A stretch of DNA of 64,000 nucleotides from Eubacterium sp. Lineage in GTDB: Bacteria > Bacillota > Clostridia > Lachnospirales > Lachnospiraceae. The translations under genes were made by a program, and so were the position numbers. The stretch lies in NCBI GenBank assembly GCA_017619835.1, contig JAFZRN010000038.1, positions 43,658-107,657 on the forward strand, given 5' to 3'. Every line of letters starts with the position of its first letter. Within the stretch, counting starts at the first letter, position 1. Below, piece after piece: positions 16,955 to 25,140 of the stretch. Below the pieces are notes generated by a model. The model was not told the DNA's origin. It did not search any database and was given only the letters and a program-made list of their open reading frames with translations.

Positions 16955-18394
16955 TTACAACATTATGTCAGAAGCGATGTCGCGGAAGGCGGTGAGCTCT
17001 GCCTTATCGGCGCAGCTGTCAAGCGCATACTTGAAATAGTCGAGGATCTCCTGCTGTGAATTGAAGAATACAGGCATCAGGGAAAGTATCTTTGCCATCA
17101 CGCTTCTCTTCTCGAGCTTTCCGAGATTTTCGAATGCGGCCGAGAGGTCTTCTACGAGGCTCTCGCGGAGCTCTGCGATGTAGATTTCGTCTGCTTCCTC
17201 GGAAACAACAGTGATCTCTTTATCTTCTATATCCATGAAAAGGCTGGTCGATGTCAGTGTCGATGCCTTGTCCAGTGCGTCAAATGATTTCTTTATATCT
17301 TCTGACTCATACACCTCGTAATACGTGCCGTTCAGGTCATCCAGAGACGCCTCGGTAAATGCCACGTCCTCGTATGAATCTTCCTGAGCGCCTTCAAGCT
17401 TAACGAACAACTCATCAAACTGACTTGATGCCTCATATATATCATCAGCTGTAACAAGCTCTTTTAAGATGAGCGCTGCAGTTTCGTACTTTTCATCCAT
17501 CTTTGCGTCGTCGGCAAGGGGGCTTGTGTAAAGTACAATCAGGACGTCATTTATAATCTCAGTAAGCATAAGGTAATCGGTAACTGCAGACTGAATTATC
17601 GAGGTGCCCTCTGTCAGCTTATCGCTAAGGTCGTCGTAACCGGCCTTATCGAGATGCAGATAATCCGCAGCCTTGAAGGCTTTATATATCTCATTCAGAG
17701 CGGGATACTCAGTCTCGAATCCGGCAGGCGGATCAAGAAGCGCAGCATCCCTGATGGTCTGAGCAAAATCATCAACCGAAGTCTGCTCTCCGCCGCGATA
17801 TATCTGAAGCGAGTTCGTGATGATATCGAAGAAACGCGACTTTGTCATGCGGACCGGAAGCTGAGCGATGAACTCCTGGATACGTGTATTTACAAGCATC
17901 TTGTCATTTTCGGAGAAAACGAACTGATACATATTTTCGGCAAGCGCATCTGTGTCGATCGTCTCATCGACAGTATCAAGAACGAGAGGCTCGCGTCTGT
18001 TTAAAATGTATTCGAAGATCTCAAATGCATCGGTATATGCTGTGAGAACCTTCATCTTTGCGGTGATCTTAGCGCGGATCTCTGTGATGGCATCGATGTG
18101 TTCGGTTAATGATTCAGATGATCTTGCGTCGGATGAACCGTCATCTGATGAGCCGTCCACATATACCGCGCGGATTGCTGCGTTTATTGTATCGATATAG
18201 TCCTCAATCTCTTCTCTTCTGTCGAGGTCGATTTCCTCGGACATCTCATACATCGTGAAAAGGTTGAGTGACATTTTGATCGTGGCATATTTTTTGTATG
18301 CAGATGCTGTGAGGCTGAGGAACTCTTTTAAGGAATTCTCGCGTTCACGGTCTGCGTTGATATTTGTAAGTAAGATTTTTGCTTGTTTTTTCAT
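16955..18394 (-). CDS. Hypothetical acidic helical protein (479 aa)
   Basis: I do not recognise this protein. It has no signal peptide, membrane helix or catalytic motif. It is strongly acidic and appears almost wholly alpha-helical. A Ser/Asp-rich linker (GSSDDGSSDARSSES) near residues 80-95 separates an N-terminal basic helical region from a long remainder. The good ribosome site (AGGAAA) and long clean frame make it a real gene. It starts the possible operon with the 107-residue protein, DUF2953 and ytfJ. A structural or regulatory role is possible, but nothing in the sequence decides it. Confidence 0.75.
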   Translation of the reverse strand: MKKQAKILLTNINADRERENSLKEFLSLTASAYKKYATIKMSLNLFTMYEMSEEIDLDRREEIEDYIDTINAAIRAVYVDGSSDDGSSDARSSESLTEHIDAITEIRAKITAKMKVLTAYTDAFEIFEYILNRREPLVLDTVDETIDTDALAENMYQFVFSENDKMLVNTRIQEFIAQLPVRMTKSRFFDIITNSLQIYRGGEQTSVDDFAQTIRDAALLDPPAGFETEYPALNEIYKAFKAADYLHLDKAGYDDLSDKLTEGTSIIQSAVTDYLMLTEIINDVLIVLYTSPLADDAKMDEKYETAALILKELVTADDIYEASSQFDELFVKLEGAQEDSYEDVAFTEASLDDLNGTYYEVYESEDIKKSFDALDKASTLTSTSLFMDIEDKEITVVSEEADEIYIAELRESLVEDLSAAFENLGKLEKRSVMAKILSLMPVFFNSQQEILDYFKYALDSCADKAELTAFRDIASDIML

Positions 18395-18425
18395 AATATT
18401 TCCTGATTTCTATGTTACTTTTTTA

Positions 18426-18456
18426 TGTGACAAAATGATCTGATCCACTTGTCACA
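18426..18456. repeat. Palindrome C3
   Basis: TGTGACAAA...CTTGTCACA, the same length (31 bp) as C1. It is the first of a tandem pair. Confidence 0.8.
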
Positions 18457-18458
18457 TA

Positions 18459-18489
18459 TGTGACAAACTGATCTGATCTACTTGGCACA
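18459..18489. repeat. Palindrome C4
   Basis: TGTGACAAACTGATCTGATCT... ends CTTGGCACA; the right arm has one mismatch. It ends one base before the stop codon of the rhomboid-like gene. Confidence 0.78.
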
Positions 18490-18490
18490 T

Positions 18491-19495
18491 TTATTGGACA
18501 TGCTGGTGGGTGTAGAGGTGCTCGCTGCAGTATTCATAGTTGCCGTTACATTTGGAGCAGAACCTGAATTCCATCTCGGGGTGGCTGATCTCGGTACATC
18601 CGCAGACAGCGCATTTGTGGATGGAAATGCCTTCCGGGTTTCCCGAGCCCGGTGGTATTATCGAGCCATTTGAAAAATGAATAACATCGGCCTTGCCGCG
18701 TTTTCTCTGCGCCTTATAGCCTTTCTGAGTCGCCTTGACAAAGTTTGCTTTCCGCTTCCGGTCTTTCAGGGTCGGCATCGTCTTACTCTTATTGATGTAA
18801 GCATAGATGAAGTAATTCGTAACAGCGCCGACAACGATAAGCTTCGTGAAAAGCCCGCCGGTGATGAAATAATACAGTAACAGCAGGAGGTCAACGTAGC
18901 CCAGCCACTTCATTTTCAGTGGGATCACAAAGTAGAGGTAAACCATATGGTCGCCGCCAACCACAGTAAACGCAAGGAAAATGCTTATCAGCATGAAATG
19001 AGTCACATTGAGGCCCGCATAGATCGAGTCAACGCCATAGTAACCCATAGTCTTCGCAAAATTCAGCTCAGTCGGAAAGCTTGCAACGTGCTCTGCCGCC
19101 GCCGGACTGAAATAGTAATAATAAAATCCGCCGATTACAATTAGAATATCGGTCAGGAGCATTCCGCCGAAAATGTATAGGTTATACATGACTTTTCCCC
19201 AGTAATTTTCGAGCGCACGCCCAAGCGAATAATAAAAGAATAAACTTATAGGCAGGAATAAAAATGATATAAATGAGCCCATGATTTCAAATGGATTCGT
19301 AAAGATCCAGGTGAACAGACGCCAATACTGGTTTTTTACGACTATCATATATGGTATCAGAAGAAGCTGATCATAAAGGCTCGGAGCCATGAATCTGATT
19401 AGATATCCGATGATGATACACGTGATGATAACGATATAAAGGTAAGGTATCGCGAACCTGTCGAGTTTGTTTTCAAGTTTGTATCTAAGCTTCAT
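18491..19495 (-). CDS. Rhomboid/Derlin-like polytopic membrane protein with C-terminal zinc ribbon
   Basis: The protein of about 334 residues starts at MKLRYKLENK (19495); the frame upstream is not supported. About six hydrophobic segments fill residues 15-250. The region IPYMIVVKNQYWRLFTWIFTNPF resembles the WR motif and neighbouring loop of rhomboid-like proteins. I do not see a clear Gly-x-Ser/His catalytic dyad, so it may be a pseudoprotease. The cytoplasmic tail has a basic stretch and then a CxxC...CxxC zinc ribbon (CAVCGC, CSKCN) ending in a His-rich tail (HLYTHQHV). The tandem C3/C4 palindromes follow its stop. Confidence 0.75.
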   Translation of the reverse strand: MKLRYKLENKLDRFAIPYLYIVIITCIIIGYLIRFMAPSLYDQLLLIPYMIVVKNQYWRLFTWIFTNPFEIMGSFISFLFLPISLFFYYSLGRALENYWGKVMYNLYIFGGMLLTDILIVIGGFYYYYFSPAAAEHVASFPTELNFAKTMGYYGVDSIYAGLNVTHFMLISIFLAFTVVGGDHMVYLYFVIPLKMKWLGYVDLLLLLYYFITGGLFTKLIVVGAVTNYFIYAYINKSKTMPTLKDRKRKANFVKATQKGYKAQRKRGKADVIHFSNGSIIPPGSGNPEGISIHKCAVCGCTEISHPEMEFRFCSKCNGNYEYCSEHLYTHQHVQ

Positions 19496-19563
19496 TTTTT
19501 GAGTCCTTTTCTTATATGTACATACGTAGTTTATTATACGACATATGGGCATAAAATACAAGG

Positions 19564-19597
19564 GATGCAACTCGGGTACGGGCACTCGAGTTGCATC
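19564..19597. repeat. Palindrome D1 (GATGCAACTCG arms)
   Basis: Perfect 11-bp arms (19564-19574 and 19587-19597) flank GGTACGGGCACT. It lies eight bases beyond the metH stop codon and may act as its terminator. Confidence 0.8.
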
Positions 19598-19605
19598 GTA
19601 AATTT

Positions 19606-22059
19606 CTAACCAAATATGCTGTCTGCGTATCGAACGGTTGCCATAGCGTCCTTTGCATAGCAGTCGGCGCCTATAGCGTCGGCATATTCCTGAGTCATTA
19701 CTGCTCCGCCGACGACAACCTTCGTGTCGGGCTTTTTCTCACGGAGAAGCTTTATCGTTTCTTCCATGCTTACAACCGTCGTTGTCATAAGCGCACTGAG
19801 GCCCACAAGCTTAACGTCATCCTGAATTGCACGGTCCACGATAACCTCGGGAGGAACATCCTTGCCGAGATCTATAACGTCGTAGCCGTAATTTTCGAGC
19901 ATGACTTTTACTATATTTTTACCTATATCATGAATATCGCCCTTTACTGTGGCGATTATAACCTTTCCCTTGGTCTCCTGCGTCTTTCCGGCCATAGCTT
20001 CTTTTACTACCTCAAATGCCGCCTTTGCCGCATCTGCACTGAGTAAGAGCTGAGGAAGGAATACCGTGCCCTTTTCAAATCCCTTGCCGACTTTATCGAG
20101 AGCAGGGATCAGCTCTGAATTGATTATTTCAAGCGATTCTCTTGTTTCGAGTTCCTTTCGCATTTCGGTTTCGGCAACACCGACCATGCCACGTTCGATG
20201 GCATTTGCGAGAGGCGAGACTTGCGTTGCGGAGCCGGATTTGTCGAGGCCTGATGAGACTTCCGAGGGGGCGCCGGGGGTGTCAGGTGCAGTGGAGCTGG
20301 CGGAGACATTTCCGGACGAAATGACGGAAATGCTTGCGTTCGCATACGCTTCAATGTAGCCCATGCACTGCGGGTCCAGATTCGAAAGCGCGAGGAAGGC
20401 GCGATATGCGCTCATCATCTGCTCATTGTTCGGATTCATGATTGCATAGCTGAGGCCGTTCTGCATCGCCATGGTGAGGAAGTAGGCGTTGATGATCTGG
20501 CGCTGGGGCAGGCCAAACGAAATATTCGAAACGCCGAGGATCGAATGGCCGTTAAACTCGTCGCGGATACGCCTTATGGTCTCGAGGGTCGTGACCGCAG
20601 ACGATGAATCGGACGAAATCGTCATGCAAAGGCCGTCGATTACAATGTCCTTGCGAGGGATTCCGTACCTGTCAGCCGCCTCGTAAATCTTCTGAGCGAT
20701 CCTGATTCGGCCATCGGCTGTCTCGGGAATTCCGTCCTCGTCCAGCGCAAGGCCGACCAGAACGCCGCCGTACTTCTTTACAAGAGGCATAACGGACTCG
20801 ATGACCTCGTGCTTACCGTTAACTGAATTGATCATGGCCTTGCCGTTATAGTAACGAAGGCCCCGCTCGAGAGCCACCGTGTCAGTCGTGTCAAGCTGAA
20901 GCGGCAACCCCGTAACGCCCTGGAGCTTCGTAACGACCTCTCTCATAAGGGCTGGCTCGTCGATTTCCGGGAGTCCGACATTTACATCGAGGATGTCTGC
21001 GCCGGCGTCTTCCTGCTCAAGCCCCTGGGACAGAATGTAGTCCATGTCCTTATCACGGAGCGCCTGTTTGAAGCGGGACTTTCCGGTGGGGTTGATCCTC
21101 TCGCCGATGATTATCGGCTTTTTATCACAAGTGACCGCCTTGCAAAATGACGTCACCACGGTAAGTTCCTTATAGGTGTTTTCCTTGAAAGATTTAGGTT
21201 TTACAGTTTCAACAAGCTTTGCTATATGCTCGGGTGTTGTTCCGCAGCAGCCGCCAAGAACCTGAACACCCATATCGGCAATCTCGCTCATCGTCTTGGC
21301 AAATTCTTCCGGCCCGACATCAAAAACAGTACGTCCGTTTTCGGTTCTCGGAAGTCCGGCATTGGGGTTGATTACGATTGGAACGGAAGCAACTTCCGTG
21401 AGGCGCTTAACCATCGGGATCATAAGATCCGGGCCGAGCCCGCAGTTGATTCCGAGAGCATCTACGCCGAGTCCCTCGAGCATCGCAACGGTCGAGTCTA
21501 CATTGCCTCCTGTCAGAAGCTTTCCTTTTTCATCATATATAGTAGTCACGATCACGGGAAGGTCGCAGCACTCCTTTGCAGCAAGAACCGCAGCCTTAGC
21601 CTCGTAACTATCACTCATGGTTTCAATCAGGACAAGATCTCCGCCGGCTTTAACACCGGCCTTGATGGTTTCGGAGAAAAGTTCAACCGCACGATCAAAG
21701 CTTAGGTCGCCCATGGGTTCGAGAAGCTTTCCTGTGGGACCGATATCGATAGCAATATAAGCATCCTCTCTTCCGGTATTTAATCTTGCTTTCTTGGCCA
21801 GCTCTACAGCAGCCGTCATCAGCTCATCAACCTGACCTGGGAACTTGAGTGAATTAAGTCCAAACGAATTCGTATTAAATATGTCGGCTCCGGCCTTCAG
21901 ATATAATTCATGGAGTTTCAGTATAACTTCGGGTTTTGACAGGTTCCATGTCTCCGGAAGCTCACCTCCCTTAAGTCCGTGCTCCTGTAAAAACGTGCCC
22001 ATTCCGCCATCGCAGAACAGCCACTCCTTACCTAATCTTTCTCGTAAATCTTTCCTCAT
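19606..22059 (-). CDS. metH: Cobalamin-dependent methionine synthase MetH (without activation domain)
   Basis: MetH methylates homocysteine to methionine, using methyltetrahydrofolate and cobalamin. The 817-residue protein has the homocysteine-binding domain with zinc cysteines (GINCG and LGGCCGTTPEH), the pterin-binding domain (IIIGERINPTGK onward) and a helical cap. The B12 motif GDIHDIGKN is near residues 707-715. The activation domain is absent from this chain but encoded by the next gene upstream (22129-22776). A Ser/Pro/Gly-rich linker (GNVSASSTAPDTPGAPSE and onward) between pterin and cobalamin modules is longer than I would expect. The frame extends to 22110 through palindrome B2, but the start MRKDLRERL at 22059 has a GAGA-rich ribosome site. 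Confidence 0.96.
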   Translation of the reverse strand: MRKDLRERLGKEWLFCDGGMGTFLQEHGLKGGELPETWNLSKPEVILKLHELYLKAGADIFNTNSFGLNSLKFPGQVDELMTAAVELAKKARLNTGREDAYIAIDIGPTGKLLEPMGDLSFDRAVELFSETIKAGVKAGGDLVLIETMSDSYEAKAAVLAAKECCDLPVIVTTIYDEKGKLLTGGNVDSTVAMLEGLGVDALGINCGLGPDLMIPMVKRLTEVASVPIVINPNAGLPRTENGRTVFDVGPEEFAKTMSEIADMGVQVLGGCCGTTPEHIAKLVETVKPKSFKENTYKELTVVTSFCKAVTCDKKPIIIGERINPTGKSRFKQALRDKDMDYILSQGLEQEDAGADILDVNVGLPEIDEPALMREVVTKLQGVTGLPLQLDTTDTVALERGLRYYNGKAMINSVNGKHEVIESVMPLVKKYGGVLVGLALDEDGIPETADGRIRIAQKIYEAADRYGIPRKDIVIDGLCMTISSDSSSAVTTLETIRRIRDEFNGHSILGVSNISFGLPQRQIINAYFLTMAMQNGLSYAIMNPNNEQMMSAYRAFLALSNLDPQCMGYIEAYANASISVISSGNVSASSTAPDTPGAPSEVSSGLDKSGSATQVSPLANAIERGMVGVAETEMRKELETRESLEIINSELIPALDKVGKGFEKGTVFLPQLLLSADAAKAAFEVVKEAMAGKTQETKGKVIIATVKGDIHDIGKNIVKVMLENYGYDVIDLGKDVPPEVIVDRAIQDDVKLVGLSALMTTTVVSMEETIKLLREKKPDTKVVVGGAVMTQEYADAIGADCYAKDAMATVRYADSIFG

Positions 22060-22079
22060 AACTATCTCTCTTTCTCTAT

Positions 22080-22124
22080 GTAACACTTTTGTAATGGGGT
22101 CAGGCCCCATTACAAAAGTGTTAC
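22080..22124. repeat. Palindrome B2 (45 bp, perfect 20-bp arms)
   Basis: Arms 22080-22099 and 22105-22124 are perfectly complementary around TCAGG. The whole 45 bp is identical to B3 at 27311-27355. It lies four bases after the stop of the upstream gene. Confidence 0.92.
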
Positions 22125-22128
22125 AAAA

Positions 22129-22776
22129 TCAGCGCGAGTAGGCGCAGGTGTCGTGCATTGTGCATTCTTCGCAGCCGGCGAGGTTGCAGCCCTCGTCTGT
22201 CGGTGCAAGACCGATAACTGCCGTGACTGACTTTGTCGGGGTCATCAGCAGGCTGTCGGATAATGTAACTCCGATCGTCTTCGGCATATCAAGAATCCTG
22301 ACAAAATCCTTTTGTACTTCTAACGGGAAATCTCCGTAGCCCGGCGAAAAACGAGGACGAGCATACAGCCCTCTCGCAGCCGCTTCTTCTTTTATCTTCT
22401 CATTAACTTCATCGCAATATGCTTCAACCATCGCAGCGCCGGTGGCCTGATAGACGTAGGCACGCATGATGTCGCGGACTTCCGTTCTTCTCACCAGCAT
22501 ATCCGGACCGAGGCCGATGGTCGCCGCCATCATCACAATCTCCTTACATCCTTTGATGTTTTTTAGAAGATTCTTTGAGGTAACATGAATATCAGCGAAG
22601 TCAATTGAATCGGGGCCGATTTCTAACGGGTAGGACCTGAATATCGACTTCGGTGCAACTTGCGAAGACATTTCCATGATACAATCGTCGATCATCGCGG
22701 ATATTTGAGCGTCAATCTCGGTCACGCCGCGGTAGCCGAGGTAACGCTGAATCTCGTTTTTGTTTACATTTATCAT
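22129..22776 (-). CDS. MetH activation-domain protein (stand-alone)
   Basis: This protein of about 215 residues corresponds to the C-terminal SAM-binding activation domain of MetH, which reductively remethylates cob(II)alamin. It shows the motif RPRFSPGYGDFPLEVQ, matching the SAM-binding segment of that domain, and ends with a cysteine cluster (GCNLAGCEECTMHDTC) not found in classical MetH. The cysteines could bind a metal or an iron-sulfur centre, perhaps linking to an electron donor. The start at 22776 has GAGG five bases upstream; a GTG at 22782 is less likely. The metH gene follows on the same strand, separated by palindrome B2. Confidence 0.88.
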   Translation of the reverse strand: MINVNKNEIQRYLGYRGVTEIDAQISAMIDDCIMEMSSQVAPKSIFRSYPLEIGPDSIDFADIHVTSKNLLKNIKGCKEIVMMAATIGLGPDMLVRRTEVRDIMRAYVYQATGAAMVEAYCDEVNEKIKEEAAARGLYARPRFSPGYGDFPLEVQKDFVRILDMPKTIGVTLSDSLLMTPTKSVTAVIGLAPTDEGCNLAGCEECTMHDTCAYSR

Positions 22777-22788
22777 AAACACCTCATT

Positions 22789-22836
22789 GGTTTACATAAA
22801 AGGGGTCTGACCCCGGACATAGAATTTTCACATTTG
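22789..22836. repeat. Palindrome A4 (mosaic arms)
   Basis: The core GGGGTCTGACCCC is at 22802-22814. The left arm is TTTACATAAAA; the right arm is GGACATAGAATTTTCACATT. It lies in the 5' leader of the MetH activation gene. Confidence 0.85.
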
Positions 22837-22850
22837 GATTCACAAGTCAC

Positions 22851-22881
22851 ATTATAGCACAAGAAAGACTTCTTTTGACAA
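22851..22881 (-). promoter_or_regulatory. Probable promoter of the metH operon
   Basis: On the minus strand a perfect TATAAT occupies 22856-22851, with TTGTCA at 22881-22876 (19-bp spacer). Its -35 region overlaps that of the divergent ABC-transporter promoter. Confidence 0.55.
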
Positions 22882-22903
22882 TTATTCTACATATATTTAT
22901 AAT
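22875..22903 (+). promoter_or_regulatory. Consensus promoter of the BtuFCD-like operon
   Basis: TTGACA (22875-22880) and TATAAT (22898-22903) are separated by 17 bp, a perfect housekeeping promoter. The leader is only about 35 bases and contains no visible cobalamin riboswitch. Confidence 0.85.
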
Positions 22904-22943
22904 ACTTGTCGAAAGTATAAAAATACTTAAAGGAGATACCCCA

Positions 22944-24041
22944 ATGAAAAAACGTATATTTTCAATAATGATTGCATCAGCAATGATGCTTACTCTTCTC
23001 GCCGGCTGCGGCAAGGCTGAGGGCACCACCGAGTCAAAGTCCGAGGAGCCTAAGACAGTCGAAGCCACCGAGGCTGACACTTCGGAAGATATCGAGGAGC
23101 CCACAGAAGATTCTGCTGCAAATGACGTCGCCGACGACACCGCATCAGAAGATACTGAGCCAACGATTGACCCGGGTGATGGTGAAGCTACAACCGACAG
23201 ATCCGGCAACAATATCGTGATACCGGCTAACGTCGAGCGTATAGTATCAATGGCACCGTCCACAACAAGATTCCTCATCGACATCGGACTTGCCGACAAG
23301 ATCGTCGCAATCGACACCAACTCCTACGCTTACGCTTCATCACTTGCCGAGGACGTTCCGCAGTTCGATATGATGGCACCCGACAACGAAGCTATCGTTT
23401 CACTGAATCCGGACATTATATTCACTTCCGGAATGAGCTCATTTGGCGGTGAGGACGCTTTCCAGAGCGCACGTGACGCAGGCATCTGCGTTGCCGACAT
23501 CCCCACAAGCACAAGCTTCGTTGACATCAAGGATGACCTCGAGTTCATCGCACACTGTGTTCACGCAGAGGACGCTGCAACTGACATAGTCAAGCAGTAT
23601 AAGACAGAGATCGACAATATCTCCGCAACCGGAGCCCTGATAAGTTCAAGAAAGACCATCCTTTTCATGATCTCGCTTCCTACCGAGGACTATCCTTCAA
23701 TCTACACCTTCGGAACCGGAACCTATCTTGACGAGATGATCACTACTATCGGTGCCGAAAATGTCATCCAGGGCCAGGAAGGCTGGGTAAGCATTTCCGA
23801 GGAAGAGGCAATTGCCATGAATCCCGACGTAATCGTTACAAACGTCAACTACGTTGACGACGTTGTAAATGTCATCAAGTCGGCTCAGGGTTGGGAAAAT
23901 GTCACGGCCATTAAAAACGGTGAAGTTTATTACATCGACGCCGACGCAAGCAACCAGCCAAATCAGCACGTTGTAGACGCCATGATTGAAATGGCTACGC
24001 AGGTTTATCCCGAAATATTCAAAGAATACATTACCGAGTAA
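22944..24041 (+). CDS. ABC transporter substrate-binding lipoprotein (BtuF-like)
   Basis: The protein of 365 residues starts at MKKRIFSIM (22944), behind AAAGGAGATA. The signal peptide ends in a lipobox LLAGC, so the mature protein is lipid-anchored. An acidic Glu/Thr/Asp linker of about 60 residues follows. The binding domain has the class III periplasmic-binding-protein pattern: NIVIPANVERIVSMAPSTT, then LNPDIIFTSG and MNPDVIVTN. This fold binds cobalamin, haem or siderophores. The adjoining FecCD permease, ATPase and divergent cobalamin-dependent metH make vitamin B12 the best guess, but the ligand is not proven by sequence. Confidence 0.88.
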   Translation: MKKRIFSIMIASAMMLTLLAGCGKAEGTTESKSEEPKTVEATEADTSEDIEEPTEDSAANDVADDTASEDTEPTIDPGDGEATTDRSGNNIVIPANVERIVSMAPSTTRFLIDIGLADKIVAIDTNSYAYASSLAEDVPQFDMMAPDNEAIVSLNPDIIFTSGMSSFGGEDAFQSARDAGICVADIPTSTSFVDIKDDLEFIAHCVHAEDAATDIVKQYKTEIDNISATGALISSRKTILFMISLPTEDYPSIYTFGTGTYLDEMITTIGAENVIQGQEGWVSISEEEAIAMNPDVIVTNVNYVDDVVNVIKSAQGWENVTAIKNGEVYYIDADASNQPNQHVVDAMIEMATQVYPEIFKEYITE

Positions 24042-24042
24042 A

Positions 24043-24071
24043 TGCAACTCGGGGACTGGGGATCAGTTGCA
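24043..24071. repeat. Palindrome D2 (TGCAACT arms)
   Basis: Arms TGCAACT (24043-24049) and AGTTGCA (24065-24071) flank a G-rich loop. It begins just after the stop codon of the binding-protein gene and ends two bases before the permease ATG. Confidence 0.65.
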
Positions 24072-24073
24072 AA

Positions 24074-25081
24074 ATGAAAAAATATGTATTTTCGATTATT
24101 ATCTGCATATTGATCTTAGTTATGTGCATAAACTTGGGAAGTGTGTCCATCACACTTCCCGAGATTTATTATATTTCTTTGCATAAATTATTTGAACGCA
24201 CTCTTCCGTCTTCTGTTCCCGATATGTCTGTTTCAATTTTCTGGAACATCCGACTCCCCCGCGCACTCGCCGCATTTTTTGTCGGCGGAGCCCTTGCAGT
24301 AAGCGGCGCTGTTATGCAGTCGCTTCTTCAGAACCCCCTTGCTTCTTCTTATACGATGGGAGTTTCTTCCGGGTCGGCGCTTGGTGCTGCAATCATAATC
24401 ATTACCGGAGTCAGGTCATTTGCCGTAAGAAGCATTATGCTTCCGGCGACAGGTTTTACCTTCGCTTTACTGACCGTTCTCCTAGTCATTTTCATATCCC
24501 ACAGAATCGATAAAAATATTCATAGCTATACCATCATCCTGATCGGTATGGTTATTTCGCTTTTCGTCAGCGCGATGCTGACGCTTCTCGCGTCGCTGTT
24601 CCCTGATCATTCGCAGCAGATCTACTTTTGGATGATGGGTTCGTTTTCCTCGAGAAACTGGTCTCACGTGGCTATCCTTGTGCCGGTTTCGATCGTGATC
24701 ACGTTCGTCATCTGCCTCTATTCGAGGGAGCTTGACATCATGACATTTGGGGATGATCAGGCAATGTCGATGGGAGTTGAAACCAGCAGGAAAAAGGTCG
24801 TGCTGATCATTCTCACTGCGCTGCTTACAGGAGTTTCGGTTGCATTCACCGGAACCATCGGATTCATCGACCTCGTGGCGCCGCATGCCGTACGAAAGAT
24901 ATTCGGCGCAAAGCACCGCATAGTGCTGCCCATGAGTTTTATATACGGCGGAGCCTTCATGTCGCTGATGGATCTCGTAGCACGAACCATAATCTCGCCG
25001 CGAGAAATACCCGTCGGCGCAGTAACCGCTCTGATCGGTGCCCCCTTCTTCCTAATCATTTTCCTTAAAGGAAGAAAGTAA
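24074..25081 (+). CDS. FecCD-family ABC transporter permease (BtuC-like)
   Basis: The 335-residue integral membrane protein has about ten hydrophobic helices and the family motifs RLPRALAAFFVGGALAVSGA near the N-terminus and GTIGFIDLVAPHAVRK late in the chain, the latter contacting the ATPase. FecCD permeases import cobalamin, haem or iron-siderophores as dimers. The start at 24074 follows palindrome D2 by two bases and lacks a strong ribosome site, so translation may depend on coupling from the upstream lipoprotein gene. Palindrome A5 begins at the base after its TAA stop. Confidence 0.92.
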   Translation: MKKYVFSIIICILILVMCINLGSVSITLPEIYYISLHKLFERTLPSSVPDMSVSIFWNIRLPRALAAFFVGGALAVSGAVMQSLLQNPLASSYTMGVSSGSALGAAIIIITGVRSFAVRSIMLPATGFTFALLTVLLVIFISHRIDKNIHSYTIILIGMVISLFVSAMLTLLASLFPDHSQQIYFWMMGSFSSRNWSHVAILVPVSIVITFVICLYSRELDIMTFGDDQAMSMGVETSRKKVVLIILTALLTGVSVAFTGTIGFIDLVAPHAVRKIFGAKHRIVLPMSFIYGGAFMSLMDLVARTIISPREIPVGAVTALIGAPFFLIIFLKGRK

Positions 25082-25126
25082 AATGTGAATATTTTGTGTC
25101 CGGGGTCAGACCCCTTTTATGTAAAC
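25082..25126. repeat. Palindrome A5 (mosaic arms)
   Basis: The core GGGGTCAGACCCC is at 25102-25114. The left arm is AATGTGAATATTTTGTGTCC and the right arm CTTTTATGTAAACC. It abuts the permease stop codon. Confidence 0.88.
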
Positions 25127-25140
25127 CAAGTGTGACGTTT

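Noticed and set aside
22060-22110. N-terminal extension of metH through palindrome B2
   Set aside because: The residues GPDPITKVLH are repeat-derived; a ribosome site precedes the ATG at 22059.
22783-22943. Cobalamin riboswitch in the metH/transport divergon
   Set aside because: The leaders are too short and the conserved B12-box sequence is absent; only promoters and palindrome A4 are seen.
25096-25140. Extension of the ABC ATPase gene upstream through palindrome A5
   Set aside because: The added residues (MSGVRPLL...) come wholly from the repeat; the same phrase appears at other copies, and the family N-terminus begins at 25141.
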